NCBI RefSeq assembly: GCF_013911755.1
Contig: NZ_JACESP010000007.1
Location: forward strand, 1-64,000
From: Sphingosinicella sp.
GTDB lineage: Bacteria; Pseudomonadota; Alphaproteobacteria; Sphingomonadales; Sphingomonadaceae
Direction: 5' to 3'
Length of the DNA stretch: 64,000 nucleotides
Shown: piece by piece, positions 1 through 9,095 of the stretch
Layout: each line of letters opens with the position of its first letter
How positions within the stretch are numbered: position 1 is the first letter of the stretch
Made by a program: the position numbers and the translations under genes
Notes under the pieces: model-generated
Database searches by the model: none
Told to the model about the DNA's origin: nothing
What the model saw: only the letters and a program-made list of their open reading frames with translations

Positions 1-870
1 ACCCTGACCGAAATGTCTGAGCCCAACCCGCCCGGTCGGGTCCCCGGCATTTCCAGTTTCCGAAAGCCGCATCTGAGCGCCTGCGACCTCACGCTCTGCT
101 TTGAGCAGGGCGATGTCTGGCAACTCTGCGCTTTCTACCGTCTCGATGTTGATTATCGCGAATGGCGCTGGATCAAGCTCAAACTCGGCAGTCCCGCCCC
201 AGAAGGATGCAAGCGTAGTGCGAGCAATGCGGGCATTTATCCGCGCTCTATCGACCGCACTTCGCGCTTCTGCCACAGCGGTTCGAGCGCGTTCCCCGGC
301 AAAGAGCGGGTCCAGTGCGCGGCCAACACGGCGAGTGACTTCTCCCTCAACCTGTTGGGCTGCGACGAGGCGGTTTTCGGTGATCGGTATCAGCGCTTCT
401 GCTGCGAGAGCATTGACCCAAGTCTCCTGAACCAAAGCGAGGAGATCAAGGCTGCGTAACCGATTACGCGAAGACGTGGCCTCGACCCCAGCCTGCGCAA
501 GGCCGATGCGCGCATCGCGCTTGCCGCCACGTTCCCATGTCCGCTCGTACCAGGCAGTAGCCTGCGAGTTGCCAACCGGTGAATAGGCGCCAGTACCGGC
601 AAAATCTTCGAGCTCAAATCCGGCAACATCGCGGGGCCTGACATCCGCTTGCATGATAGCTGCATTCGCGGCCTGCAACCGGGCGGCATTGGCGACGACG
701 GACGGATCGCTGGTGGTGGCACGGTCGAGAACCTCCGCCAGCGTTAGAGTTTGCGCTTGAACGGATTGCGCAACGAGAAGCATGGGAAGCGCGGCGCAAA
801 GCGCCGGCGCCCATGAGAAGCGTGCGCAGGCGCGTACGCAATGTGATGAAAACATGACGTGAAGCCTCAT
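1..870 (-). CDS. czcC: TolC-family outer-membrane efflux protein, CzcC-like (3' end beyond window)
   Basis: The outer-membrane channel subunit of a tripartite CzcCBA-type divalent-metal efflux pump. The frame is open from an ATG at 870 to the left edge, giving 290 codons with no stop, so the C-terminal part lies outside the window. Residues 1-40 form a signal peptide ending in VQAQ. After it come the alanine-rich coiled coils of the TolC/OEP fold, and the segment FAGTGAY...WYERTWERGGKRDARIGLA, which matches in position the GTGPY...FELGGKRRARKEVA segment of the intact czcC at 58739-59947. A second ATG 15 bases downstream is an alternative start. A His-rich exported protein lies directly upstream, as in the other czc modules here. 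CzcB and CzcA genes probably follow to the left of the window. The family call is sure; the metal substrate is inferred. Confidence 0.85.
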   Translation of the reverse strand, partial: MRLHVMFSSHCVRACARFSWAPALCAALPMLLVAQSVQAQTLTLAEVLDRATTSDPSVVANAARLQAANAAIMQADVRPRDVAGFELEDFAGTGAYSPVGNSQATAWYERTWERGGKRDARIGLAQAGVEATSSRNRLRSLDLLALVQETWVNALAAEALIPITENRLVAAQQVEGEVTRRVGRALDPLFAGERARTAVAEARSAVDRARINARIARTTLASFWGGTAEFELDPAPFAIINIETVESAELPDIALLKAEREVAGAQMRLSETGNAGDPTGRVGLRHFGQG

Positions 871-911
871 TGACAGGCGTGGGATGTCCCGCGCCGGTCA
901 ACGACGCAGGG

Positions 912-1325
912 TCAGGCGTTCAGCGTCAGTTGTTTTGGAGGTCGTTCCAGTCCCAGAATATGAGAGCCTGGAACTTGGTTATCTTGCGCCAAGAGCTGCG
1001 GCTCAGTGATCGCAACAACGTCCGTGTCGGCGTCCTGCAGATGGGCTAATGCGCTCGAACCGCTGTCACCGTGGTGGTGATGGTTTCCGTGCACATTGTC
1101 GGAACGACTTTCTTCATCAGGCGACGCGTCGTGATGGTCGTCAACATGGTCATGCACCGCAGATGCGCTACTCAACATCGTATGCTGATGGTAACCCGTA
1201 TCGCCCGAAATATGCTGGATTGCGTTGATATTACCCGACAACGAAGCAGCGGCGAAAACGAGCGTCAACGCAATGCAAAGCATCCCGTATACTCGAATCG
1301 GCAAAAACTTCCTCGTGAGGCGCAT
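912..1325 (-). CDS. Small His-rich exported protein preceding czc operon
   Basis: A 137-residue protein with an N-terminal hydrophobic segment (residues about 12-30, ending in AAASLSG) that looks like a signal peptide or anchor. The middle is very rich in His and Asp (HDHVDDHHD, then HGNHHHHGD), and the tail is unstructured and Pro-rich. This composition suggests binding or buffering of Zn, Co or Cd in the periplasm. It sits 41 bases upstream of the czcC-like gene on the same strand, so co-transcription is likely. Comparable small His-rich proteins precede the czc genes at 60003-60329 and at the right edge. There is no named domain I can assign; the metal role is inferred from composition and position only. 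Confidence 0.6.
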   Translation of the reverse strand: MRLTRKFLPIRVYGMLCIALTLVFAAASLSGNINAIQHISGDTGYHQHTMLSSASAVHDHVDDHHDASPDEESRSDNVHGNHHHHGDSGSSALAHLQDADTDVVAITEPQLLAQDNQVPGSHILGLERPPKQLTLNA

Positions 1326-1428
1326 TGCTGAATGCTACCGGTCTGCAAGACACATAACAACCCGCTATCATCTGGGGCTCGATGGAAGATAGGGGCAGCG
1401 GGATACAGTTCGGGCACTGTGGTTGCCC

Positions 1429-2796
1429 TTATGCGGCTATCAGCGCAGCCATCGGGCCGCTTTCGTCGACGGCACTTTCCTCATCTTCAAGTCCGAGAAA
1501 GCGCATCAGCGCGGCTTGCCGCGACTGGCGGTCCAGCGCGTAGGACGTGTGCCTGAATGCCATACCGTGCAGGAGCCCCTGAATATAACCCGAGATCGTG
1601 TCGGCGGCCATGATGAGCGCCGTGTCGAGCGTGTGGATGTATTTGCTCGTCACGCTGTGGCGTGAATGTCCGACAATTGCCGAGATTGTCGCCTCGGTGA
1701 ACCCCAAATCGTTGCCGAGGCTGGCGAAGCTGTGGCGCAGGACATGAGGTGTCATCCATTCCAGTCCGGTACCCTGGAAGATCACTCTCCACTGGCGTGG
1801 AAAGCCGCCGAACGCCTGATCGGGATTGCGAATCCCTGGGAACACGAAGGTCTGCCCGTCATCGGGGCGCAGGTTCTCCAGTCTCTCGACCACGCGCAAA
1901 CCAACCGGACGGACCGATGCGCCCTCCTTGCTGTCGTTGAGCCGTAGGCAGCTACTGTCCGCGTCGAACTCGCTCCACTCCAGCCCGATGATCTCGCTCC
2001 GCCGCGCTCCCGTCAGCGCAATGAGTCGCGCAATCTCGACGGTCATCGCATGGTTGGGGTTGCGTCCCTCTTCGTTGAGAATCTTGCCAAGCAGGCGATA
2101 CTCATCTTCCGTCAGCCGACGCGTGCGGACCTGATCTTTCGGTTTCTTCACGCCTGCGGCCGGATTGCTGTCGATGATCCCTGCGTCCTTGGCATAAGTC
2201 AGGATACCGCCAAGCAGACCAACCGTGCGGGTGGCCGTGCCGACGCCACCTTTGACGATCGAACGGCCGCGTAGGATCTTGGTCTTGACGTTCTGCCGGG
2301 TCTTCCCTGCCATCACGTCCTTCAGCAGCTTGTTCACGTCAGCCTTGGTCAGGTCCTTCACGCGTCGCAGCCCGATAAGGGGAATGATGTGTCGATTGAT
2401 GCGCCCCTTGTCGGATACGATCGTTCCCGGCCGCTTCGGTCGCCCGCCTTTACCGAGGATAAGTCCGCTCTCCAGATCCTTGAGATAGAGCTTGCACAGT
2501 TCCCTGACCGTGATGGCCTTATGATCGAGCTGCCTTTCCTCGGCGGGATTGTCGCCTTGTGCGATCCGGCCGAGAAGCACCTTCGCTTCCTTCCGCGCCA
2601 GTTCGGGTGTCCACACGCCATGCAGCCCGATTGTGAACCGCCGCGTTCTTCCGAGCGCGCGATACTGAACGAGGTAGCTGCGCTTGCCAGAAGCGAATAT
2701 CCGCACCCCAAAACCGGGCAGGTCATCATCCCAGAGAAAATAGTCCTTTTCCCTCGGAGAAGCCGCATCTACATTGCGCTTGTTGATCTTAGCCAT
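1429..2796 (-). CDS. Tyrosine-type site-specific integrase (P4-like)
   Basis: Integrase of a genomic island, catalysing recombination between an island att site and a tRNA gene. The 455-residue protein has the N-terminal arm-binding domain of P4-type integrases (residues about 5-90, with GFGVRIFASGKRSYLVQYR), a core-binding SAM-like domain (about 100-200) and a C-terminal catalytic domain. The catalytic residues are visible: Arg in LTGARRSEIIGLEWSEFD, the HVLRHSF box, GHSRHS, and the nucleophile Tyr in SKYIHT. The gene begins about 180 bases from a 3' tRNA-Arg fragment and reads away from it into the island. A 9-bp inverted repeat and short direct repeats in the gap may be arm or excisionase sites. 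Nothing suggests inactivation. Confidence 0.93.
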   Translation of the reverse strand: MAKINKRNVDAASPREKDYFLWDDDLPGFGVRIFASGKRSYLVQYRALGRTRRFTIGLHGVWTPELARKEAKVLLGRIAQGDNPAEERQLDHKAITVRELCKLYLKDLESGLILGKGGRPKRPGTIVSDKGRINRHIIPLIGLRRVKDLTKADVNKLLKDVMAGKTRQNVKTKILRGRSIVKGGVGTATRTVGLLGGILTYAKDAGIIDSNPAAGVKKPKDQVRTRRLTEDEYRLLGKILNEEGRNPNHAMTVEIARLIALTGARRSEIIGLEWSEFDADSSCLRLNDSKEGASVRPVGLRVVERLENLRPDDGQTFVFPGIRNPDQAFGGFPRQWRVIFQGTGLEWMTPHVLRHSFASLGNDLGFTEATISAIVGHSRHSVTSKYIHTLDTALIMAADTISGYIQGLLHGMAFRHTSYALDRQSRQAALMRFLGLEDEESAVDESGPMAALIAA

Positions 2797-2817
2797 GATA
2801 AATACTCCGACAGCATA

Positions 2818-2848
2818 CCTGCTTCCACGGAAGCACAGCGGAAGCAGG
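2818..2848. repeat. Inverted repeat between integrase and attachment site
   Basis: CCTGCTTCC and its exact reverse complement GGAAGCAGG are separated by 13 bases, directly upstream of the integrase start. A further GGAAGCA copy lies inside the spacer. Such repeats next to an integrase gene may be arm-type or excisionase sites, or a promoter operator. The role is inferred. Confidence 0.4.
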
Positions 2849-2977
2849 TGGGAGCGAACACCGGGTTAGAGCAGCGTGCTGACGGCGCATTCTATTTGAA
2901 GAAAAACACAATGAATACGGCACATTGGCGTAGATTGACGTAGAATAGCGAGCCGCAGCGTGGCCTCTATTCTAATT

Positions 2978-3022
2978 CTCCGAAGGCAGAGGTCACAGGT
3001 TCGAATCCTGTCGGGTGCGCCA
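2978..3022 (+). other. Island attachment site: 3' fragment of tRNA-Arg(CCG)
   Basis: The sequence reads as the 3' part of a tRNA: anticodon loop CTCCGAA (anticodon CCG), 3' anticodon stem GGCAG, variable loop, T-arm ACAGG-TTCGAAT-CCTGT, acceptor strand CGGGTGC, discriminator G and CCA. The 5' half (acceptor GCACCCG, D-arm, 5' anticodon stem) is missing upstream, so this is not a functional tRNA. It is best read as the duplicated att core left by integration into a tRNA-Arg(CCG) gene, whose intact copy should lie at the far end of the island, left of the window. Confidence 0.8.
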
Positions 3023-3119
3023 AATACCCTGATTGCCGTCAAAACTGCGCTCTTTATCTTTGCGGGGTATCGCGCCCTTCCCGTGCGCATCATTGACGCC
3101 TTTTTGCAGAGTATCGGAC

Positions 3120-3728
3120 ATGCAGATCATTGAAACCGAGCGTCTGATCCTGCGGCCCTTCCGAGAGGGCGATGCAGCCGACCTCTTCGCTTATCTGCGC
3201 GCGCCTGCCGCCCCCTGCTTCCTCTCGCTCAAACTCGCGGACCTCGCCGAGGCGGAGATCGAGGTCAGGAAACGCGCCCTTGACGAGGGCAGCGTGGCAA
3301 TATGCCTGAAACAGACCGGTCAGGTCATCGGCGATCTGTTCGGCGGCGGCGGAGACGATGAGGAGGACGGGACGGCCTCGGTCGGCTGGCACCTCAATCC
3401 GCAATTCTGTGGTCGGGGATATGCATTCGAAGCCGCAAAGGCCCTGCTCGACCATCTTTTCCGGGTAAAGGGTTTTCGCCGAATTTACGCCTATGTCGAA
3501 GACCACAACACGCCCTCGCAGCGCCTCTGCGAAAAGCTGGGTATGCGCCGGGAAGGCGTGTTTATCGAGTTCGTATCGTTCACCAATGACGATGCGGGCA
3601 ATCCGATCTACGAAAACACCATGCAATACGCCATCCTGCGCCGCGAATGGATGCCGGGCGGCGAACGCTCAGTCCGGGCGGCGGAGGAAGGCGACGTTCA
3701 TGGGGCGGCGCAGGGTGAAGCCGATTGA
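3120..3728 (+). CDS. GNAT-family N-acetyltransferase
   Basis: A 202-residue acetyl-CoA-dependent N-acetyltransferase of the RimJ/RimL-like group (Acetyltransf_3). The start METERLILRP-type motif (here MQIIETERLILRPF) fixes the ATG at 3120; an upstream extension from 3033 has no family similarity. The acetyl-CoA loop is seen as GRGYAFEAAKALLDH, followed by RIYAYVEDHNTPSQRLCEKLGMRREG, typical of this group. The C-terminal 20 residues look non-homologous and overlap the convergent gene by 60 bases. The substrate cannot be told. It is the first gene on the backbone side of the attachment site. Confidence 0.85.
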   Translation: MQIIETERLILRPFREGDAADLFAYLRAPAAPCFLSLKLADLAEAEIEVRKRALDEGSVAICLKQTGQVIGDLFGGGGDDEEDGTASVGWHLNPQFCGRGYAFEAAKALLDHLFRVKGFRRIYAYVEDHNTPSQRLCEKLGMRREGVFIEFVSFTNDDAGNPIYENTMQYAILRREWMPGGERSVRAAEEGDVHGAAQGEAD

Positions 3729-4349
3729 CCCGTAGAGCGTGATCGCCGGCGTGTTTGACGCGAAGGCATGGAGGAAGGGCTGCGCGCCGCTTTCGAAGAT
3801 CGCCTGCATGACATGGAGCGAAAGCCGCTTGCCGAGGCCCTTGCCGCGGTGGTCGGGATGCGTGCAGACGCCGCTCAGCTCTGTGTAGCCGGGCTGGCGC
3901 ATCCGCTCGCCCGCCATTGCGATGAGCGCGCCGTTATGGCGCACGCCCCAGAACCGGCCGAGCGCCAACGCTTCGAGCGAGAAGGGGCCGGGTTTCGTCA
4001 GTTCCGCGAGGGCGAGCATCGCTGCTGCATCGGCGTGGTCGAGCGGTACGATCTCCGCATCGAGAAGCGGCCGGGGCGGCTGTGCTGCGAGCATCTGCAC
4101 GCCAGGCGCGGACATTACGGTTTCGAAGCCCTGCGGCGGCACGATGGGATCTGCCATCAGAAGGACCAGGCTTTCACCCGGCGCTGCAAGCGCACCGAGC
4201 GCGGCGAGCGCGGCCGGGCTGTTGTCGATGCTTGCCGCCATCGGGCCGATCGACGTGCGGTAGCGGCGCGCCAGGGCACCGCCCTCTGCAACATCCGCGT
4301 GCGTTGTGCTGAGCGCCTGCCAGATCGGCCGGTCGAGAACGTGCGTCAC
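3669..4349 (-). CDS. GNAT-family N-acetyltransferase, MarR-linked
   Basis: A 226-residue acetyltransferase of the FeeM/YjhQ-like GNAT group. The catalytic half is C-terminal: LSGVCTHPDHRGKGLGKRLSLHVMQAI is the acetyl-CoA pyrophosphate loop, followed by FLHAFASNTPAITLYGSIGF. The N-terminal half (residues 1-110) is a second, degenerate GNAT-like domain. A GTG at 4349 overlaps the stop of the upstream MarR gene (GTGA overlap), so the two are translationally coupled; the longer frame upstream is the MarR gene in another frame. Co-transcription with MarR suggests its substrate is a compound sensed by that regulator, for instance a toxic amine. Substrate unknown. Confidence 0.85.
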   Translation of the reverse strand: MTHVLDRPIWQALSTTHADVAEGGALARRYRTSIGPMAASIDNSPAALAALGALAAPGESLVLLMADPIVPPQGFETVMSAPGVQMLAAQPPRPLLDAEIVPLDHADAAAMLALAELTKPGPFSLEALALGRFWGVRHNGALIAMAGERMRQPGYTELSGVCTHPDHRGKGLGKRLSLHVMQAIFESGAQPFLHAFASNTPAITLYGSIGFTLRRPMNVAFLRRPD

Positions 4350-4843
4350 AGCGACGGCTCCTCTTTCAGCGCGGCGATGCGTTCGGGCAGGGGGATTTCT
4401 TGGAGCGCCGCTTCCAGCGCATCGAGCTGATCGAGCAGCGGCCCTGCGAGCGGTGCACATAGATGGGCGACCACGCGGTCGATCTGTGGCCACAATTCGG
4501 CCCGCAGACGCGCCACGAGCGCGCTTCCGGCCGGCGTGAGTGCGACGAGGCGTACACGCGCGTCGCCTTCGGATTTCAGGACTTCAACAGAGCCCGCCTC
4601 GACAAGAATACCGACCGCGCGCGTGGCACCCGGTTGCGTGATGCCGAGCGCAAGCGCGAGATCGCCGACGGTGACGGGGCCGAGCCGCTCGACGGCCACA
4701 AGCACCGGGCACTGGCTTGCCTGAACGGAGAGTCCGCCCGCATCGAGAACGCGCTGCGTTTCCGATTGCAGCTGTTCCCCGATCCTTCGCAACCTGGTGC
4801 CGAGGGACAAGTGACCGAGCGCGCGCACCACATCTTCGACCAT
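4346..4843 (-). CDS. MarR-family transcriptional regulator
   Basis: A 165-residue winged-helix repressor. Residues about 35-100 hold the MarR domain: VTVGDLALALGITQPGATRAVGILVEAGSVEV is the helix-turn-helix and KSEGDARVRLVALTPAG the wing, with the Asp and Arg usual for the family. The flanking helices form the dimer interface. It is translationally coupled to the downstream acetyltransferase and divergent from the serine dehydratase gene. An AT-rich palindrome 17 bases upstream of its start is a good candidate operator, so autoregulation is likely. The ligand is unknown. Confidence 0.88.
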   Translation of the reverse strand: MVEDVVRALGHLSLGTRLRRIGEQLQSETQRVLDAGGLSVQASQCPVLVAVERLGPVTVGDLALALGITQPGATRAVGILVEAGSVEVLKSEGDARVRLVALTPAGSALVARLRAELWPQIDRVVAHLCAPLAGPLLDQLDALEAALQEIPLPERIAALKEEPSL

Positions 4844-4859
4844 GATTCGTTCAATCCAT

Positions 4860-4879
4860 AAATAGATATATAACTATTT
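4860..4879. promoter_or_regulatory. Palindromic operator candidate for MarR
   Basis: AAATAG and CTATTT form an exact inverted repeat around 8 AT-rich bases, inside the only strongly AT-rich stretch of this region and just upstream of the MarR ATG. MarR proteins bind such 16-20 bp palindromes over their own promoters. The assignment is by position and symmetry. Confidence 0.55.
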
Positions 4880-5084
4880 ATATAAAAGCACATGACGGCA
4901 GACAAGAGGCAAGACGCAAAGAAGTCCGCATGACAACGGTGCTGGCGATGGGCAGCACGATCGCGATGGCCTGAAAGCCGCAGGTGGCGAGTCGAAGGCT
5001 TTGCGCCTAAAAGACCCTCGACGTTGGACGAGGGACCGGAACGCGCGCATGACTTTGGAGCAGGCGGTGACAAGCACGGCGACG

Positions 5085-6464
5085 ATGAGTGCCGCGCGCA
5101 GAGCGATGGCCGAGCGACCGATCAGCGTGACCGAGGTGTTCACGATCGGCATCGGGCCTTCCAGCTCCCACACGGTGGGGCCGATGCGCGCAGCGCTCGC
5201 GTTCGCCGAGGCCGCGGTGAAGCGCGGGAAGGTACGCGCGGTCGCGTGCGACGTTTACGGTTCGCTTGCGCTCACCGGGCGCGGGCACGCCACGGACACG
5301 GCGATCATCCTGGGCCTTGCCGGAAACACGCCGGAGAGCCTCGACCCGGACGCCGCCCCCGCGATACTCGCGCAAATCCGGGGCGAGGAGAAATTGCCGC
5401 TCGCGGGCGGGCGCAAGGTGATGTTCCGCGAGGCCGATCACCTGCGCTTCCGCATGGGCGAGTTCCTGCCCGGCCACCCGAACGCCGTGCGCTTCGAGGC
5501 GCATTACGAAGGCGGCGAGACGTGGATGGCGACCTATTTTTCGATCGGCGGCGGCGCGATCCTGCGCGAGGGCGAAACCGCGCAGCGCGTCAACATCCGC
5601 CTGCCGCATCCGTTCGAATCCGCCGCGGACCTGCTGCGGCTCGGCGAGGCGACGGGTCTTTCGATCGGCGACATGCTGCTTGAGAACGAACTCGCGTGGC
5701 GCAGCCGCGAGGAGACGGAGAGTTTCCTCGACAGCGTGCGCGCGGCGATGCTCGGCTGCATCGAGCGCGGCTGCCAGTCGGTGGGCATGCTCCCCGGCGG
5801 ACTGAAGGTGAAACGACGGGCAAGCGACATCCAGCGGTCGCTGACGGCGCGCGGGCCGCGCATCGACCCGTCGGCCGTGTTCGAGTGGGTGAGCCTGTGG
5901 GCGCTCGCGGTGAACGAGGAAAACGCCGCCGGAAGCCGCGTGGTGACGGCGCCCACCAACGGCGCGGCAGGCGTGCTCCCCGCCGTGCTGAAATACTACG
6001 AGGTGTTCACGAGCGCGCCGACGCCCGCCGGAAGCCGGCTGCTGCTCGCGACGGCTTCGGCGATCGGCATCCTCTACAAGAAACGCGCCTCGATCTCGGC
6101 CGCTGAAATGGGCTGTCAGGGCGAGGTGGGCGTTGCCTGCTCTATGGCGGCGGGCGGCCTCGTCGCGGCGCTCGGCGGCAGCAACCGCCAGATCGAGAAC
6201 GCCGCCGAGATCGGTATGGAGCATAACCTCGGCCTCACCTGCGACCCCATCGGGGGGCTCGTGCAGATCCCCTGCATCGAGCGCAACACGATGGGCGCGA
6301 TCAAGGCGATCAACGCCGCGTATCTCGCGCTCCACGGCGACGGACAGCATGTGGTGAGCCTCGACGCGGTGATCGAGACGATGCGGCAGACGGGCGAGGA
6401 CATGCGCTCGCAGTACAAGGAAACCAGCCTCGGCGGGCTTGCTGTCAACGTCGTCGAGTGTTGA
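5085..6464 (+). CDS. sdaA: L-serine ammonia-lyase (iron-sulfur, single-chain)
   Basis: Cytosolic L-serine dehydratase, converting serine to pyruvate and ammonia with a [4Fe-4S] cluster. The protein of about 459 residues has the N-terminal beta domain ([20 protein letters not shown], then [25 protein letters not shown]) fused to the alpha domain with the conserved [18 protein letters not shown] and [16 protein letters not shown] segments, whose cysteines hold the cluster. Several in-frame starts exist (ATG at 5049, 5085 or 5106); none has a clear ribosome site, and homology begins at about 5110, so the exact start is uncertain. The next gene begins 7 bases after the stop, suggesting an operon with the following two genes. 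Confidence 0.93.
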   Translation: MSAARRAMAERPISVTEVFTIGIGPSSSHTVGPMRAALAFAEAAVKRGKVRAVACDVYGSLALTGRGHATDTAIILGLAGNTPESLDPDAAPAILAQIRGEEKLPLAGGRKVMFREADHLRFRMGEFLPGHPNAVRFEAHYEGGETWMATYFSIGGGAILREGETAQRVNIRLPHPFESAADLLRLGEATGLSIGDMLLENELAWRSREETESFLDSVRAAMLGCIERGCQSVGMLPGGLKVKRRASDIQRSLTARGPRIDPSAVFEWVSLWALAVNEENAAGSRVVTAPTNGAAGVLPAVLKYYEVFTSAPTPAGSRLLLATASAIGILYKKRASISAAEMGCQGEVGVACSMAAGGLVAALGGSNRQIENAAEIGMEHNLGLTCDPIGGLVQIPCIERNTMGAIKAINAAYLALHGDGQHVVSLDAVIETMRQTGEDMRSQYKETSLGGLAVNVVEC

Positions 6465-6471
6465 GCGGCAC

Positions 6472-7050
6472 ATGACGCACGTCCTGGTGATCGACGCGCA
6501 TCCGGACCCCGATCCGGCGCGCTTCTGCCACGCGCTTGCCGATGTCTATGCGGAAAGCGCTGCGGGCGCGGGTCATGCGGTCGAGCGGCTGGCGCTTTCG
6601 GCAATCGATATTCCCATGCTCCGCAGCCGCGCGGACTGGGAGGAGGGCGAGGCATCGCCTGCCATCAGGGACGCGCAGGCAATGATCGCGCGCGCCGAGC
6701 ATCTGGTGATCCTGTTTCCGCTGTGGCTGGGCGATGTGCCCGCGCTACTGAAGGCGTTCCTGGAGCAGGTGTTCCGCCCCGGCTTCGCGTTCCCGACCGG
6801 CCCGCGCAAGCCCGACGCCGGGCTGCTGAAGGGCAAGTCCGCACGCGTCATCGTTACCATGGGGATGCCTGCGCTGTTCTACCGCTGGGTGTACCGCGCG
6901 CACAGCCTGAAGAGCCTGCGCAGCAATATCCTGCGCTTCGTCGGCATCGGGCCGATCCGCGAGACGCTGATCGGCAATGTGGAAGGCAGCGCCGGGAACC
7001 GCGCGGAAGCCCTGGCATCGATGCGGCGGCTCGGAGCCGACGCCGCCTGA
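6472..7050 (+). CDS. NAD(P)H-dependent oxidoreductase, flavodoxin-like fold
   Basis: A 192-residue FMN- or FAD-binding oxidoreductase of the NQO1/KefF/MdaB type (Flavodoxin_2). The N-terminus MTHVLVIDAHPDPDP carries the phosphate-binding loop, and LVILFPLWLGDVPALLKAFLEQVF is the conserved second flavin loop. The start is chosen at this ATG; the frame extends 11 codons further upstream into the serine dehydratase gene without similarity. It lies 7 bases downstream of sdaA and 4 bases upstream of the next gene. The electron acceptor (quinone, nitro compound or other) cannot be told. Confidence 0.87.
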   Translation: MTHVLVIDAHPDPDPARFCHALADVYAESAAGAGHAVERLALSAIDIPMLRSRADWEEGEASPAIRDAQAMIARAEHLVILFPLWLGDVPALLKAFLEQVFRPGFAFPTGPRKPDAGLLKGKSARVIVTMGMPALFYRWVYRAHSLKSLRSNILRFVGIGPIRETLIGNVEGSAGNRAEALASMRRLGADAA

Positions 7051-7054
7051 CGAC

Positions 7055-8221
7055 GTGAGCGTGCCGTCCCCCATCGACTGGCGCGAAGCCGGACTCGGCA
7101 TGGGCGAGGCCGTGCCCGAGGACCGGCGCGTGACGGGCGCGAACTGGCGGACGTGGCCGTTCAATCGCTGGGCGTTTCAGCATACGCGGCAGCTGGTCCC
7201 CTCCGTGCAGCTGGCGGGCGCGGATACCCCGGCCCCGCTTGCCGAGCGCCCCACCGACCTTTCCGCGCTGCGCTTCACGGGCGAGAACGGCGAGACGATC
7301 GGCTGGGAAACCTATGTTGCTTCCACCTACACGGACGCGATGATCGTGCTGCACCGGGGCGCGGTGATCCATGAAACCTACCGCAACGGCATGACGGCGG
7401 CGACGCCGCACCATCTGTTTTCGATCACCAAATCGATCGTCGGGCTGGTTGCCGAAATGCTGATCGCCGACGGCGAGATCGCGGCCGATCTTGCCACGGA
7501 AGACGCGGTGCCCGAGCTTGCGACAAGCGCCTTCGCAGGAACGACGCTGCGCCAGCTTCTCGACATGACCGACGGCATCGCCTTCGACGAGGATTACGCC
7601 AACCTTGCCTCTGACGTTCACCGCTATTCGGCGAGCTATTGGACGCCGGAGGTGGCTCGGGGCGGCACGCTGCCCATGCTGGCAACGCTTAACCGGCGCG
7701 AAGCGGTACCGGGCACGGCTTTCCGCTACCGCACACCGATTGCAGACGCTGCCGCGTGGGTGCTGCGGCGCGCCACCGGACGTTCGCTTGCTGACCTTGT
7801 CACCGAGCGCGTGTGGAAACCGGCAGGCTGCGGCGACGCGGCGCATTTCCTGCTCGACACGGGCGGCCACGAGATCGCCGGATCGGGGCTCAACGCGACG
7901 GCGCGCGACCTCGCGCGGCTGGCCCGGTTTCTGATGGCGGGAGCCCCCGCCGCGAAAACGCTGATCGACGGCGGCGACCGTGCTCTGTTCGCGGCAGGCG
8001 CTGCGAACATGCGGCCGGACCATTCCTATCGCAGCTTTTGGTGGGTGAACCACGCACCGCCGGCTGCGCTGATGGCGATGGGCGTCTACGGCCAGCGGCT
8101 GCACATCGAGCCCGAGAACGATCTCGCGATCATCCGTGTCGCCTCCACCCCGCTCCCCTCCAACATCACGAGCGATCCCCTGCACGGCCGCGCGTTCGCG
8201 GCGCTGCGCGCCCACCTCTGA
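7055..8221 (+). CDS. Serine hydrolase of the class C beta-lactamase fold
   Basis: A 388-residue member of the beta-lactamase/penicillin-binding-protein-like esterase family. The catalytic SxxK is FSITKS (Ser and Lys about residues 127-130), preceded by MIVLHRGAVIHETYRNGM, and YSASYW may supply the family tyrosine. GVYGQRLHIEPENDLAIIRVAS near the C-terminus is the usual last beta strand. No signal peptide is seen, so it is probably cytosolic. GTG at 7055 starts 4 bases after the preceding stop; another GTG follows at 7061. The substrate (ester, amide or polymer) is unknown and antibiotic resistance should not be assumed. Confidence 0.85.
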   Translation: MSVPSPIDWREAGLGMGEAVPEDRRVTGANWRTWPFNRWAFQHTRQLVPSVQLAGADTPAPLAERPTDLSALRFTGENGETIGWETYVASTYTDAMIVLHRGAVIHETYRNGMTAATPHHLFSITKSIVGLVAEMLIADGEIAADLATEDAVPELATSAFAGTTLRQLLDMTDGIAFDEDYANLASDVHRYSASYWTPEVARGGTLPMLATLNRREAVPGTAFRYRTPIADAAAWVLRRATGRSLADLVTERVWKPAGCGDAAHFLLDTGGHEIAGSGLNATARDLARLARFLMAGAPAAKTLIDGGDRALFAAGAANMRPDHSYRSFWWVNHAPPAALMAMGVYGQRLHIEPENDLAIIRVASTPLPSNITSDPLHGRAFAALRAHL

Positions 8222-8306
8222 CGCATTTCTGTCGCAAGAGAGACGCGCAGGCGAAACATGCCCGTGCGAAATCCACGCGCGGTCACACTCCCGGGGGGAA
8301 AACGCC

Positions 8307-9092
8307 ATGCGTCTCATCGAAAATACGGCCCGCGACACTTGCCTCACGATCCGGCTTGCAGACAGCGAGGCCGACGTGCGCGCCGCGCAGGCGCTGCGCT
8401 ATCAGGTCTTCTTCCGCGACATGGGCGCGGTGCCCAGCGGCGCGGCGGCTGGCCTCGACGTCGATCCATACGACCGGATTTGCGACCACCTGCTGGTGGA
8501 GGAAACCAGCGCGGAGGGTGCGCGCGTGGTGGGCACCTACCGGCTGCTCCGCCAGAGCGTCGCGCAACGCCACGGCGGCTTCTATAGCGCCGCCGAATAT
8601 GACCTCGCTCCGCTCGAGGCGCACGCAGCGCGGCACGGCGGCGAGCTTCTGGAACTCGGCCGCTCGTGCGTGGCGCCGGAATACCGCGACACGGCGACGA
8701 TTCAGCTGCTGTGGCGCGGCATCGGCGATTATCTGATGCAGCGCAGCATCGGCCACATGTTCGGCTGCGCCAGCTTTCCCGGCACAGATCCCGACGTGCA
8801 CGCCGTCGCGCTCGCCTATCTCCACCACAATCACCTCGCGCCGCAGGACCAGCGCGTGAACGCGCACGCGCGGCACTTCACGGACATGGCGCGGCTTCCC
8901 ATCGGCGGTTACGATCCCAAGGCGGCATGGCGCACGCTGCCGCCGCTTATCAAGGGCTACCTGCGCGTCGGCGCGATGGTGGGCAGCGGCGCCTTCATCG
9001 ATCGGCAATTCAACACCATCGACGTGTTTATGATGATGCCGGTGGACGCCATTGCGGCGCGCTATGCGAAGCGGTTCGGCGCGGCGGCTTAA
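8307..9092 (+). CDS. olsB: OlsB-like ornithine N-acyltransferase (GNAT fold)
   Basis: A 261-residue acyltransferase resembling OlsB, which moves a 3-hydroxyacyl chain from acyl carrier protein to ornithine to make lyso-ornithine lipid. Family signatures are ALRYQVFFRDMG near residue 31, then VGTYRLLR, ELGRSCVAPEYRD, LLWRGIGDYL and FGCASFPGTDP. The ATG at 8307 follows a GGGGGGAA ribosome site; longer upstream readings overlap the hydrolase gene. No olsA partner lies beside it, so either it sits elsewhere or the product is another N-acyl amino acid. An autoinducer-synthase role is less likely because no LuxR gene is near. Confidence 0.8.
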   Translation: MRLIENTARDTCLTIRLADSEADVRAAQALRYQVFFRDMGAVPSGAAAGLDVDPYDRICDHLLVEETSAEGARVVGTYRLLRQSVAQRHGGFYSAAEYDLAPLEAHAARHGGELLELGRSCVAPEYRDTATIQLLWRGIGDYLMQRSIGHMFGCASFPGTDPDVHAVALAYLHHNHLAPQDQRVNAHARHFTDMARLPIGGYDPKAAWRTLPPLIKGYLRVGAMVGSGAFIDRQFNTIDVFMMMPVDAIAARYAKRFGAAA

Positions 9093-9095
9093 ACC

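Noticed and set aside
2978-3022. Complete tRNA-Arg gene
   Set aside because: Only the anticodon loop to CCA is present; no matching 5' acceptor strand or D-arm lies upstream.
5007-6473. Minus-strand frame of 488 codons
   Set aside because: Antisense of serine dehydratase, rich in His, Arg and Ala with no family motif.
7055-8221. Class C beta-lactamase as antibiotic resistance
   Set aside because: No signal peptide and only general SxxK-family features; more likely an esterase or peptidase-like hydrolase.
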